Made by a program: the position numbers and the translations under genes
Assembly (NCBI GenBank): GCA_033725935.1
Contig: MU867068.1
Span: 186,001 to 250,000 of the forward strand
From: Cladorrhinum sp. PSN259
Taxonomy: Eukaryota > Ascomycota > Sordariomycetes > Sordariales > Podosporaceae
DNA length: 64,000 nt
Direction: 5' to 3'
Notes under the pieces: generated by a model
What the model was told of the DNA's origin: nothing
The model's database searches: none
What the model saw: only the letters and a program-made list of their open reading frames with translations
Shown here: piece after piece, positions 43,943 through 55,091 of the stretch
Layout: every line of letters starts with the position of its first letter
Position numbering within the stretch: position 1 is the first letter of the stretch

Positions 43943-45119
43943 GGCTCAATTGCAATCTGAGATGGTTGCTCTTTCTGTATCTCGGTTTCGTCAAGTCTCA
44001 CTGCAGTGTCGTGGTCGAAGGGGACTTGCTGTCTTTTTTTTTTCTTTTTCGCCTTGGTCGTGGAACAAACAAGCGGAACGTAATGGATGCTAACAAGTGT
44101 TGAAACGCAACACTCTCAGCACGCCGCGAATCCTACTTCCCACTTAAGTTGCCAGGGCCTAGCTGGGACAGTCCCTTCAGTCAGTTTGCCCTCCTTCAGG
44201 TTGCGTGTTCGGGTTTTTTTTTGTTTTGTTTCTGTCTTCCCCTCCAATACGAGTTCTATTGTCTTGGATGTGTTCCTCAAATAGATTCCTGGCGGCTGTC
44301 ATGTATGTGGCTGCATATATGGAATATTTCCCCAAATCTGTCCAGAGTGGAAGAGCAACAACCTACGGAAACATCGGGCTGCTGGCAGGCAAAAGGGATT
44401 TGGGCGGGTAGATTTATGCAGTCTTTTTCTATCGAATAACAAGACAACGAGGCCTTTGGGTTTAGATATTGTGGCTTTCATCATCACCCTCCGAAGTATT
44501 TGAGTCCTAAATAGGGGGATTCGATTATGGTTCTCTTCGTGAGCAGAACAAGGTTGGATTCGTCCGCTCACCACACTCTGACAGCTAATTTCCCCAGGTT
44601 TTCTCATTCCCAAAGTTTGGCTGTGGCTGTTAGTGAAGTACAAGATGCAGTTGCCATTACGGCGGGGGTGGGGTCAACATCGTTGCAATTACATAAGCCC
44701 AACTTGGCAGGGGTCACGGACCACTCAACTTGAATTTAATCCCAATTGAGCTCGTCGAAAGAAACTTTTTCCTTCTTCACATATTTTACCCTTCAGCTCG
44801 ATTTTCTTGGAAATTGCCTTTTTTGCTCTACGCGAAAACCTCTCTGGCAATTTTCACGACCGAGCAGAAGTAGAGCAACTTTATCGCGCTTTATAATCCT
44901 GACAATCTCTCTCGAGTGCAAGCTCGCAATGGGCCTGCCGGGTTCGCTTGGTGCTGACATGTTTTGCAAATAACACTGCTTCTGATGATAACTTCAATGA
45001 ATATGCTAAATTTCTTTTCTGAGTCGTAAAAAAATAAATAAACAAGAGACTATAAAGTTGACATTACGTTTCCGTCTTCAGATGGGGTATCGTGTGACTA
45101 ATAGGCTGATTTTATCCTC
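43943..45119. other. Intergenic, no gene seen
   Basis: 5' flank of rud3 and 3' flank of the nucleolar RRM gene. T-rich tracts near 44034-44050 and 44213-44230. No protein-like ORF. Confidence 0.5.
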
Positions 45120-46443
45120 TTATGCCTTTGTCTTCTTGGCCTTCCTGGTCGTCTTCTTCTCCTTTTGAGCAGCTGCCTCCTCCTTGGCGGGTTTGGCCTC
45201 CTTTTCCTTGCCCTTGCCCTTCTTGGTGGCCTTAGTCTCAGCGACTAGCTTCTCCTCCTCCTTGTCAACCTCCATCTCCTCTACTGCTGGGGGAGCATCA
45301 ATGGCCTTGGGCTCCTCCTCGGCGGTACCGTTCTCGAGGAGAGGCTTAGCCTCGGGGGCCTTGAGCGCGGGACCATCAAACTCGTAGTCCATCTCCTTGA
45401 GCTTCTCAGCTCTTGCTGCCCGTCTTTGCTCCTCCTTGGAGATCTTGACCTGCCATTGTTGCTCGGAAAGGGGTCTCTCGAGTTGCTTGCCAGCCATCTT
45501 GTTCCATGGGATAACCTTGAAGCGGCGGTTGGCGCCCTTGAAGAGGTCCTTGTGTACTTGAGCAGGCGGCACAATCTTGGCCGAGAGGATGTGCCCGAAA
45601 AGAAGGTACTTGTCCATGGTGCGAGCGGCAATATCGGCGACCTCAGCATCAGCAAACTCGATGAATGCGCGATGACGGCTGGCGCCAGTCTTCTTGTTTC
45701 GTACAACACGAAGTTTGGTGATCTCACCGAACTGACCGAAATATTCCTTGAGCTCGTGCTCGTAGAAACCGTGGGGAATTCTCCCAAGGTACATGACGCC
45801 TGGCTGTTCGCTGCCGCTGGGAGTCTCCTTCTTTGCCTTCTTCGCCTTGGGAACCTTGCCGATATCCTGGCCCTTCTTGAATGTGCTGACCTGGTTCTTG
45901 GGTTCCTCTTCGTCGCCGCTCTCAAGAGCCTCAACCAAAGCCTTGGTGTCCTCATCGACCTCCTCCTCCTCCTCCTCCTCTACATCTGAAGGAGCGTCGC
46001 CATTTCGCTCCTCTTCCACCTCGGGCTCTTCTACCTTCTTCTTCGTCTTCTTGGGAGCCTCAGCGGCCTTTGTTGACTTCTTCTCCTTCTTCGCAGCTGA
46101 CTTCTTGGGGGTTGGCTTCTCCTCCTCGACGGGGGCGGCGTCCTTCTTGGCGGGCTTCTGCTTCTTCACAATAGTGGGTGAGGCATCCTCGGTCGCTAAG
46201 TCTGGGTTAGATGCAGCTCATGTTTGATGGTCGAGACAAAACCAACCTTTTCTCTTCTCAGCCTTGGGAGTAGCAGCCTTCGCCTTGGGCGCCTTCTTGG
46301 TGACAGCAGGTGAGGCGACCTCAGGTGAGGCGACAGCCGCTGTTAAATATCAGATTGATTAGCTTTCAGGGTACTGAGGAATTGTGGGATTGTAATCTTG
46401 GAGACCAACTCTTGGACTTTTTCTTGCGAAGTTCTGGGGCCAT
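45120..46443 (-). CDS. nop15: Nucleolar RRM protein, NIFK/NOP15 family
   Basis: Predicted ribosome-biogenesis factor for the large subunit (yeast Nop15, human NIFK, C. elegans and plant homologues). Exons 46443-46410, 46339-46247 and 46195-45120; introns 70 and 51 nt, both with GTTGGT donors; 400 aa. The N-terminus is Lys/Ala/Glu-rich with acidic runs. A single RRM lies at about 176-254: RNP2 VMYLGRIP, RNP1 RHRAFIEF. The family-specific tail right after the RRM reads KDLFKGANRRFKVIPWNKMA. The C-terminus is again Lys/Glu/Ala-rich and nucleolar in style. The first exon is only 34 nt (MAPELRKKKSK); the two unusual donors fit the frame, but neither is confirmed. Confidence 0.9.
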
Positions 46444-47616
46444 TGTATCTGATGGAGGGTTGCGACAAGTCAAAAACAGTTGGTGAGTTTGTCTGGTCTG
46501 GGTTGCGATCAATGGCCGTGGCTGTCCTGCTCCAAGAAAATTTCTGGACTTTTTGCGATTCTGCCAATGCAACACAGGGCGGTGACCCCAAAAGTTTTGC
46601 CCCACTTTTGTCCACTAACACCGATGCAACCCCAACATGGAACCTAGGTTGGAAATGCACCCGTTTGACACGGGATGTATCCCTCAGAAATAAATGGATG
46701 TGCTTGTCCTGCAAGTCAACACAGCACGTGTTGTGCTGCTATTCGAATTTTGTTCTGTAAGTCAGAAATGCAAGTCGGATAGAAAACCACAGGACAGGCC
46801 AAAGACTCTGCCACGAAGAGACCGTCCGAAAACAGATGGCGGGGTAATCGGTGCCACCGTCACTGATCAGGCCTAGGTTAGCAGAACCCAACAACGGTCG
46901 GCGGCATATCTCGTCCATTCATCTTTCTATCAACATTTGTTTTAGAAGCTCGTGTTGTGGGGTTATTGGGCCGGAAATCCAGTGACGAGACTGACAGATT
47001 TGGGGGTCAAGATGCGGATGACCCCTTGCATCACTCACCCGCAGCTGGAAATTTCTACGGCGTATATGTCGCTGATCGGCCGGGTCCCGGTCACTGCACA
47101 TGAGCTCCCGTGCATTTGGTGCCGTCCTTAGCAGTGTTTCAAGATTTGTCAATTCCGGGCATCTGTTCAGTTGTCGAAAATCGACCTTTGCCCTGGAGTT
47201 CCAAGCCGACCGACTGACTGCCCACCCCATCACTTCCAGCCCCGCATTTTCCTCTTAATACCAGGGCATCTAACTTAAGACATTGAATCAAGACTCGGAA
47301 CATCAGGCGGCACATGTTACCTAGGCTGCGCAGCCACACAATTCTTGGACGCGTGCGCTTGTGCAACATAGCCTCGTCGCATCGCTGAGCTGCACTGCAG
47401 GCACCGCAGGCGCTGCACTCGCTCGGCAGACCGCTCCACTTACAAAAACAAGGGGCTGAATGTCTGGCGCGACCCTGTGTCGCTGATCTGGTCTGATTCC
47501 GCGTGACTAGGTGACAAGCCCAACAGAAAAGAGAACATATCGGTCAGACAGGGCGGCCGGCAGAGCCGACACGACGTCGCTTTGTCGCGCAAGAAGAAGA
47601 GGAATCAATTACGGAG
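46444..47616. other. Divergent promoter region, no gene seen
   Basis: Between divergent nop15 and the next rightward gene. The ORFs at 46398-46760 (plus) and 46919-47233 (minus) are shadows with no recognisable domain. Confidence 0.5.
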
Positions 47617-50101
47617 ATGGATGACGAGGTGCCCAAAAAGAAGGGCTTCTGGGGTCTCTTTCGCACCAAGAGCTCCGCCAGCAAGGTTGCCAAACTAGTA
47701 CGCTACATCACTCACCCCCTCATCTTGAAACCCGAATTGCCAACGTTGACATCCAAATCCAGTTGGGGACTGATCCCGCACGAAGAGCAAGTACTGGCGA
47801 TGTCTATGACCGTCGGAGGAAATCAGAAGGCCCTTCAACTGCAGAGTTTGCTAAGTCTCGTCGTGACCGAGAGTTCACCAGTTCTCGTCGTAGACCGCGA
47901 CGAACAGAACTAAGTGAATCCAAAGGGAAAGGAAGGGAGGATGCGAATGGACCTTATTATGAGGTTGGTCCATTGACGGAATGGCCTCCATCAGGCATGT
48001 CGAGTAGGGAGGAGCTCAGCTTGGGGCCGGCGATGCAGCTCATTTCAAGAGGGGTGCCGGCGTTCAAGGGCCACAAGCGACCAATAGCACATGCTTCCGA
48101 TCACTACTACGGGTTATTTGCAACCGTCGCTGGAAACCGAGGGGACGAAACGGATGCTGCCAATCAGCATGACTCCATGATCCAGCTCATGACCTTACGA
48201 CTTTCTGGGTCAGGTCTATCTACATATCCCTGGGAAACCTTGGAGCAGCCGAGCCAGGCCTTTTGTTTTGGACGACGCCCTGGAACCATCACACTAAATC
48301 ACTGGGTGTCACTTGCGAGCTCCATACCACCATCGGTATCACTCCGCGATCCTGGCGTTGCATCACGCGAGGTCGACCTCGAGACCATCTTTGCCCGGAT
48401 TAAGGATCTGGAAAAGGGACTAGAGGACGATGACGAGGACTTAATGTACAGGAACCTCTATCGAACGCTGCTCAAGGATCCGGATAAGTATATGAGCCCT
48501 CACAAGACTCTAGATAAGCAGATCACGGACCTTATCCTTGTGCTATCTGGATCTGGCTGGATAGATTTCACAAACACAAGGAATCAGGTCCTTACTAGAT
48601 TCATATTCGATACCAGCCCAAGCAACAGCGAACAGTATCACAAGTTCTTCCATCAAATACTTCTCAGCATCGAGCTAGACCTCCGAATCAACTCTCGACA
48701 TCACATGACGGAAGCAAAGGAGAAATTACTAACCCAAATACCACCAACAATCCAATGGAGTCTCGCCGTAGCCCGCCGATGGCGCGAAAATGTCCGCATC
48801 GATTCATACGGCAAAACGGCCGAGGAAGCTAACTTCCGCTTCAAGCTCAAAAGACGTCAAGTGAAGATGCTCAAACGTTTCGCGCAAATGATGAAGTGGC
48901 CTAATCTCTCAGAGACCATCCGCTCCCTCAAACGCCGCGATGCAGACGACGTGCTCGATCTCGTCAGTTCCCATGCCATGGCCTTCTTCAGCGGGCTCGT
49001 CCTCCCCGGTCCAACCTTCCCCTTTCTAATCATGAATACCCTCATCGACATTGATCCAGACAAAGCAACCGACGATCTCTCCCTCCTCAACCACTACCAT
49101 CCCAGCTGCGGTTTCCAGTACCGCGGCAGCTACACCTACTGGACCGCCGCCTCTATCGTAGGCAAAGTCATTGCACCTACCTGTCGTTCTTTAGGTGGGT
49201 GGGTAGGCCCAGCCAGACCAGCCATCAACCTCGGCCGCACGCAGATTGCGAGGATTCATTCCCGCCGGCCGTCTCATCGAGTCACGCCGGACGATATCAA
49301 ATCCATGAGCGAGCGCTCCGACCCGCTCGGTCCACCGACGCAGGTTTTTCCAGTTAGCGAGTATGACCTTGTGTCTCCGGATCGGGATGATGAGGGGTAT
49401 CTAGCAGATTTGGTCAGGATCGAAATGCTCAGCCTCACTCCATACGGCGATAGACCGGGAAGTTCTGCCTCGCACGGCACGAGAAAGACTAATAACGGCC
49501 CGGGTACGTTTGAGGCCAGTATTACGTTTGCGATTGACGGGGTCTCATGGCCTCTGAGGTTAGCGTACGATGTCCAATTTATTTCTGCTTGGCCGTGCAG
49601 TGATGGGCCGCATCCTTTGTTCTTTGACTATGTCCATACGCCCGTTAAGGCGGATGAGTTGGTCAAAGTGAGGGACTGGAATGGACAATTCTTTACCCCC
49701 CCTGGTGGGGAGAGAAACGCTAGGAGCGTGACTCCTACTATGGGTGGTGGAGGGCAAGTAGTGGGGAGTGGAAGGCCGACGACGGGGGTGAATAGTCCCA
49801 GCACGTTGAGTGGTGGGGATAATGAGAAGGTGTTGGTCGTTGAGGCTTTTGGGGTTCCTGATAATGAGGTTTTGGCGAGGGCTTGGTGCGCTCACTGGGG
49901 TCAGAGCGCTGTGGTGGCTGATTTGAGTAAGACTTGGTGAGTTATTCTTTTACTTTACGGCATTGTTTTAGTTCTTTTTCTGGGTAAAGATTTGCTAACC
50001 GCGTGGATTGTAGTATGGCGTGTGCGATTCGTGAGGCTTATGCCGCTACAGTTACGGTGGTGATTTTGGTGGATGAGCAGGATAGGGCGAAGGATGATTA
50101 A
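47617..50101 (+). CDS. Large conserved protein of unknown function
   Basis: Exons 47617-47697, 47763-49936 and 50014-50101; introns 65 and 77 nt; 780 aa. The N-terminus is basic (MDDEVPKKKGFWGLFRTKSSASKVAKL), followed by an Arg/Ser-rich segment. The middle part is helical, with no signal peptide or certain membrane segment; a possible hydrophobic stretch is AFFSGLVLPGPTFPFLIMNTL near 435-455. A region near 600-690 (FEASITFAIDGVSWPLRLAYDVQFISAWPC...HPLFFDYVH) is predicted to be beta-rich. The C-terminus is MACAIREAYAATVTVVILVDE, rebuilt over the last intron. I do not recognise the family. The strong coding signal and consistent splicing make it a real gene. Confidence 0.8.
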
Positions 50102-53100
50102 TTATGGGTCGCACCTTTTTTCGGAGCATATGAAATGCGAGCAAAGGTGCATGTGGAACTGTGAATAATTTGTTGGTGGGATTGTCTTGCTATTTTTCCC
50201 TTTCCTTTTTGTTCTTCCCGTTTTTTGTTTGTCTGGGGTTTCCTTTTAGTATTATTTAGCGGTGGCGATGGCTGTTTTTTTATGTTTTTTATTTTTACAG
50301 ATGATTGAAAGAATGATATCCCAGCAGCAAAACATAAAGCCGTGGCTGGCCAGGGCTAGCTATGGTTTCTTCGGGGTTTTTTTTCTTCCTTTTTTTCTTT
50401 TCTAATTTGATCCCTACAGTGATCTTGATTTTTTCCCTTTCTTTCTTGAGGTGCAAGTCTAAATCATGATCAATACTGTCAAGATGCTCTTGTCTACCAT
50501 GAGGACATCCAGTATACAGTTTTATCTTTCCAACAAATCATCAAACGGAGTCTGCCGCATTCCCATCTTCTCAATATTTCTCTCTCGTCCTTCAGCAGGT
50601 ATACTATAGCTACATAAATGATCTCCACGATCTCGATTTCTTTCAAGTTTGCTCGAATAAGTACCAAGATAGAAGAAAGCTTCACAGCCCGGGTTTAGCT
50701 TACCTTGTCACAGATATGGGAGGTGAAGGTTGAGCTTGTGATGGGTACTCGAGAAGACTTTGTCCAGTTGCTCTTTGTTTGTTTGTTCATAGGCTTGAGA
50801 AATCTGCTCGTTGGAGAGTAACTATAGAAAAAAAAGAAGAAGAAAAGAACATAGCCCAATGATGATGAAAACAAACTTCTAATTCGGTTGGGGTCAGTAC
50901 ATGGGTTTTAGTTTTAGTAAATCCGAGTAGCAATCTGAAAGTAGTGAGAAACTGTGAGGATGGGGCCTGTACTCGGTGTTTTGGTCGGGTATGAGTTTGT
51001 CTGTCTGTTTGTGAAGATGAGCGAGTAAATGCTGATGTACATACTCGGTGCTTTCTTCTTAAAATGAGAAAATTCTGCGTATATATATATAGTGCCTATC
51101 ACACCCATTGGTTTGTTGCAAAAAAAGATTCAAAATTAGGTTGACACTGAGTAAGAATTTTCATTAAATTCTGGTAATCTTATTATTAATCCTCTTTCTT
51201 TTACGAAATATCACAGAGATTCATAAATCCAAATTGTCTATCCGTCGCTAGAATTACGATTTTGTTTCGATCCAATATCACCACGACCACTTACAACTCA
51301 AGAACATTAACTCGGATTACCAATACCAATATGCAGCGAAAGATAAACGGCGCAAAAACAGACTTACTACTGTTCAGCCCCGTCGGACCGGGGCTGACAT
51401 TTTCCTGTTTTCTTGCGGTGGCTTGTTTTATTTGTTGGCTTGTTGTTTGGTGATGCACCAGGGTAGTTGGGCTGTGGTGGATTTGGTATCGGGAGTAGAT
51501 GATACGAAGCATTGAAGACGGAATATGAGAGTTAGGTTCGGTAATACACTTAACTCACCTCACCTTGGCAGTTTATTCTCTTCCATCATTCACTTTGACT
51601 ACTCAGATCATAAACACAAAGGGCGGGTAACTGAGATTCTGGAAGCCAGTGAATGTGGGAAATCAAGACGCGGTAACAGGCACACAGGGGCCATCCAATA
51701 AATTGTTACGCAACCATGAAGCGGGGCTGATGGAGCAGTCGACGGCAGTTATATCCAGATTTCCACTTTTTCATGTGAAGAATCACCAACATTGAAGCAA
51801 CAACAGCCTTGAATGCGCCACCAACGGAATTTTCCGCGGCCGTTATTTCTGACTTTCCAGGTTCTTTTATGCGACGTTTCTTTTTTTCCTCATCTGTCAA
51901 ATGTCGACTGATAGGGTCTGTGCTTGCATTGCAAAAAGCCCCTGTCGGTTAGGAAACAGGGCCCGGATCCTCCTCCGTCCTTGCAGATGATTTCCTAACG
52001 ACATCCATCGTAGCCAGGGGCGGCTGGCTGTACACTAATTGTGCGGCAGCTGAAGGGGATCTTCCTCTTGCTTTCCACCCGCCCTGCAGCCAACATGTCC
52101 CGTCTTGCTGCCCGCACAGCAAACAAACGACAAGCCATGGCATGGATCAGCTTCATTTTCATCAAAATAGGCACGGCCCGACGGACTGGGGCCCGCGGGA
52201 AACCACAAAAAAAAGGCTTGGATAACAAGGAATCGGTTCGCGGGTTGCAGGTTGCACCACGTCTTGCATGCCGTCCGTCCAGAAAAAGCTCCTTGAGACA
52301 TGAATTGGTGATCGTCACAGCTGAAAGCTGCCCGCAGTAGTCTTTCCGAAGCTCGGGTGGAGACGGACCAACAACGCGCAAGCACCGACGGGAGTTGAGC
52401 TTTTTGGACGGTTGCAGCGTCGCAGTCGCTGGATTGGGCCAGTCTGTGCGGGCTGCACTCCAACTGCAACCTTCACGCCCTCGACCCCACGACAACAAGC
52501 CTCAACGACCAGGGCCAAAGGGGGGTCAGAAAGGGGTCCCTGCGCCCGAAAGCGAAGAAGATGATGGGAGATTTTGGGGGGACTCTGCTGATGAAGAGAC
52601 TCGCTTCCAGCTTTCTTTTCATTAGATCCCCGGGACCATGACCCCGTGAACGATGATGAAGGTCTGGTCCCTCGTTCCCCCCGTTTGAGCCATTGTCCAA
52701 TTCGCTTCGGCGCCAAGACGCCTGCAACAGCAACTGGGATGGCACACCCCTCTTCTTTTAAACTTTGTGGCCTCTCGACATGCATTTGCGCCTCTGCAAC
52801 CTGCACCTGCATCTGTTGTCACTCACCATTCCAATTTCTTAATTTCTTTTTTTCCTTTCTCAGGGTTCTTAAAAAGGAACCCCATCCCGACTTTCCAAGA
52901 TTGCGTGTGTTCTGGACCTTCTCGTCTTCCATCTTTCCCTCCTCGTATTCAGCTGCCGTCGTCCTGACCAATCATCCTCTATCCCTTCAAGAGACGGAAC
53001 ATCTCGAGCTCGAGACCCTTGGCTACTGCGGGGTTGTCAAAAACTCGCATCCACCTCCTTGGGCCCGCCCCTCTTCCTCGTTCGATAAATAAAAATCGCC

Positions 53101-53340
53101 CCCGGCTTCGCATCCGGACCCTGGACGACGCGCGAACCAGGCATCTGCCTGTCTGGGGAGTCTACAGACCTTCAAAACTTTGGCATCCCCCGCTCTGGAG
53201 TGCACGTCAAGTTCTCTGGCCATACACTCAAAAAAACGGGTTGCTGTGGCGTCGACTAGCCGCCGATATCATCCATCCTTCTTTGCATTAATATACCCCG
53301 TTTGGCTTCTCGCTTTATACACAAAAGAAACACCAACAAG
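50102..53340. other. Gene-poor 3.2 kb, includes long leader of OMP decarboxylase gene
   Basis: The longest stretch without a called gene. 50150-51950 is AT-rich with T and A homopolymers and a TATATATATA run near 51083. 51950-52620 is GC-richer, with shadow ORFs on both strands. 52700-53340 is strongly pyrimidine-rich on the plus strand (CTTTCC, CATCC, TCTTCC runs), typical of a fungal promoter-leader for the rightward decarboxylase gene. A 148-codon open frame at 52646-53092 has leader-like composition. No domain seen. Confidence 0.5.
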
Positions 53341-54402
53341 ATGGCAGACCGCCATCCCACTCTTCTTCAGCCCTACTCGGAGCGGGCCAAGACGGCCTCG
53401 CACCCGCTCTCTCGGTACCTTTTCCGTTTGATGGACCTCAAGGCGTCCAACCTCTGTCTCAGTGCCGATGTCACGACTGCGCGCGAGCTGCTGACTCTGG
53501 CTGACAAGGTCGGGCCGGCCATTGTCGTTCTCAAGACGCACTACGATCTCATCTCGGGATGGGACTATAACCCGCATGCCGGCACTGGTGCCAAGCTTGC
53601 CGCTCTTGCGAGGAAACACGGCTTCCTCATCTTCGAGGACCGCAAGTTTGTCGACATTGGCAAGACGGTGCAGATGCAGTACACTGCCGGCACGGCGCGC
53701 ATAATAGAGTGGGCCCACATTACCAACGCCAACATTGACGCTGGTAAGGACATGGTTCGGGCCATGGCCGAGGCCGCAGCCAACTGGAAGGCGCACATTC
53801 ACTACGAGGTCAAGACCTCAGTCTCAGTCGGCACTCCCGTGGCGGATCAGTTCGAGAGCGATGCCGACAGGGACGCTGATGGAAGGAAAGGCAGCATCGT
53901 CTCCATCACTACCGTCACCCAATCCTTTGAGCCTGCCGACTCACCAAGGCTGGCAAAGACCAACGAGGCCGGAGACGATCTCGTTTTCCCCGGTATCGAG
54001 GAGGCTCCCATCGAGCGTGGGTTGCTTTTGCTTGCTCAAATGTCGTCCAAAGGCTGCTTGATGACCAAGGAGTACACCCAAGCGTGCGTTGAGGCTGCGC
54101 GGGAGAACAAGGGATTCGTCATGGGCTATGTAGCTCAGCAGAGCTTGAACTCGGCAGCTGATGACACTTTCATCCACATGACTCCCGGGTGCAAGCTTCC
54201 TCCCTCGGACGAGGAGGAGAATGGCGTTATCCAAGGTGACGGACTTGGCCAACAGTACAATACCCCAGACAAGCTCATCAACGTTTTGGGAACCGATATT
54301 GTTATTGTTGGGAGAGGTATCATCCACGCCGGCGACCCTGAGGCTGAAGCTGAAAGATACAGGAGGAGAGCTTGGAAGGCGTACCTGACTCGTTTGCCTT
54401 AG
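53341..54402 (+). CDS. pyr-4: Orotidine-5'-phosphate decarboxylase (URA3/pyr-4)
   Basis: Last step of UMP synthesis: decarboxylates OMP to UMP. Single exon, 353 aa; the ATG at 53341 is the first in frame and has context AACAAGATGG. Motifs: NLCLSADV (phosphate/orotate contacts), the active-site segment IFEDRKFVDIG with the D-K-x-x-D network at about 96-106, EVKTSVSVGTP, the flexible-loop region, MTPGCKLPP, and IVGRGIIHAGDP, which binds the phosphate. Filamentous-fungal enzymes carry an insert between TPVADQF and SIVSITTVTQ, present here (ESDADRDADGRKG) but shorter than I remember for N. crassa pyr-4. No intron. Confidence 0.97.
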   Translation: MADRHPTLLQPYSERAKTASHPLSRYLFRLMDLKASNLCLSADVTTARELLTLADKVGPAIVVLKTHYDLISGWDYNPHAGTGAKLAALARKHGFLIFEDRKFVDIGKTVQMQYTAGTARIIEWAHITNANIDAGKDMVRAMAEAAANWKAHIHYEVKTSVSVGTPVADQFESDADRDADGRKGSIVSITTVTQSFEPADSPRLAKTNEAGDDLVFPGIEEAPIERGLLLLAQMSSKGCLMTKEYTQACVEAARENKGFVMGYVAQQSLNSAADDTFIHMTPGCKLPPSDEEENGVIQGDGLGQQYNTPDKLINVLGTDIVIVGRGIIHAGDPEAEAERYRRRAWKAYLTRLP

Positions 54403-55091
54403 GAGGGGTCGAAAGAGCGGTGAAGCAAGTCAGGATGAAACACGGTCGAAAAAGTCGATTTATCACGGAGTAAACATTGGGGTTTGGGTAGTGCTATGTT
54501 TGGGGTTAGGGAAATAGGGGTGAAGCAACTCAAAGCAGGGCGGAGGAAGGCGTTTTGGGACAGTATTATATACTACATGGCAAAACACAAAATCCAGGGT
54601 ATTTTTGATGGTGGTACAACGCGTCAATGATTCAGAGTTGGACCTAGGATGTTTCTTTGTCACTGCTGACCTATGAGGATTCGAGATCTGAGATGCTCAA
54701 GTGCCATATCGTGCATGTCTAAACCTGGCTCTCCTTGTCCAATCGGGAGAGACAAGACGACGCTTTCCGGGAGATCCGGATTTAACGGCGCTTACCCGGT
54801 GAGGTTTGTCTGTTGGCTTGGCATGAAGGGCGAAGTGAGATTTTGACGTTGTATGACGGATATCTGGTGACTCCACTTTATCTCTGTTGTCTTCATATTG
54901 TTGCCTGGCTCATTTCATGTCTGTCAAATAATCGGAAAAGGGTGGTAAAGGAAGGATCTCACCAGAAGCTTGGTTCCCATTATTGATCCGCACATCCAAG
55001 TTGAAGGCATCCATTTGGAACCGTTGCTCCGGTGCTTCCGGAACAAGTGGATACACACCAAGGACACCACTCTACGTTCCGGACGCTCCAT
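54403..55091. other. Intergenic, no gene seen
   Basis: 3' UTR of pyr-4 and 5' flank of the zinc-cluster factor. The frame of the next gene is open from 55032, but the first ATG is 55092. Confidence 0.5.

Noticed and set aside
46398..46760. 120-codon plus-strand ORF antisense to the nop15 start
   Set aside because: It overlaps the confident first exon of nop15 on the other strand and has no motif.
52646..53092. 148-codon plus-strand ORF before the OMP decarboxylase gene
   Set aside because: Cys/Phe/Ser/Pro-rich translation of a pyrimidine-rich leader; it looks like untranslated promoter or 5' UTR sequence.
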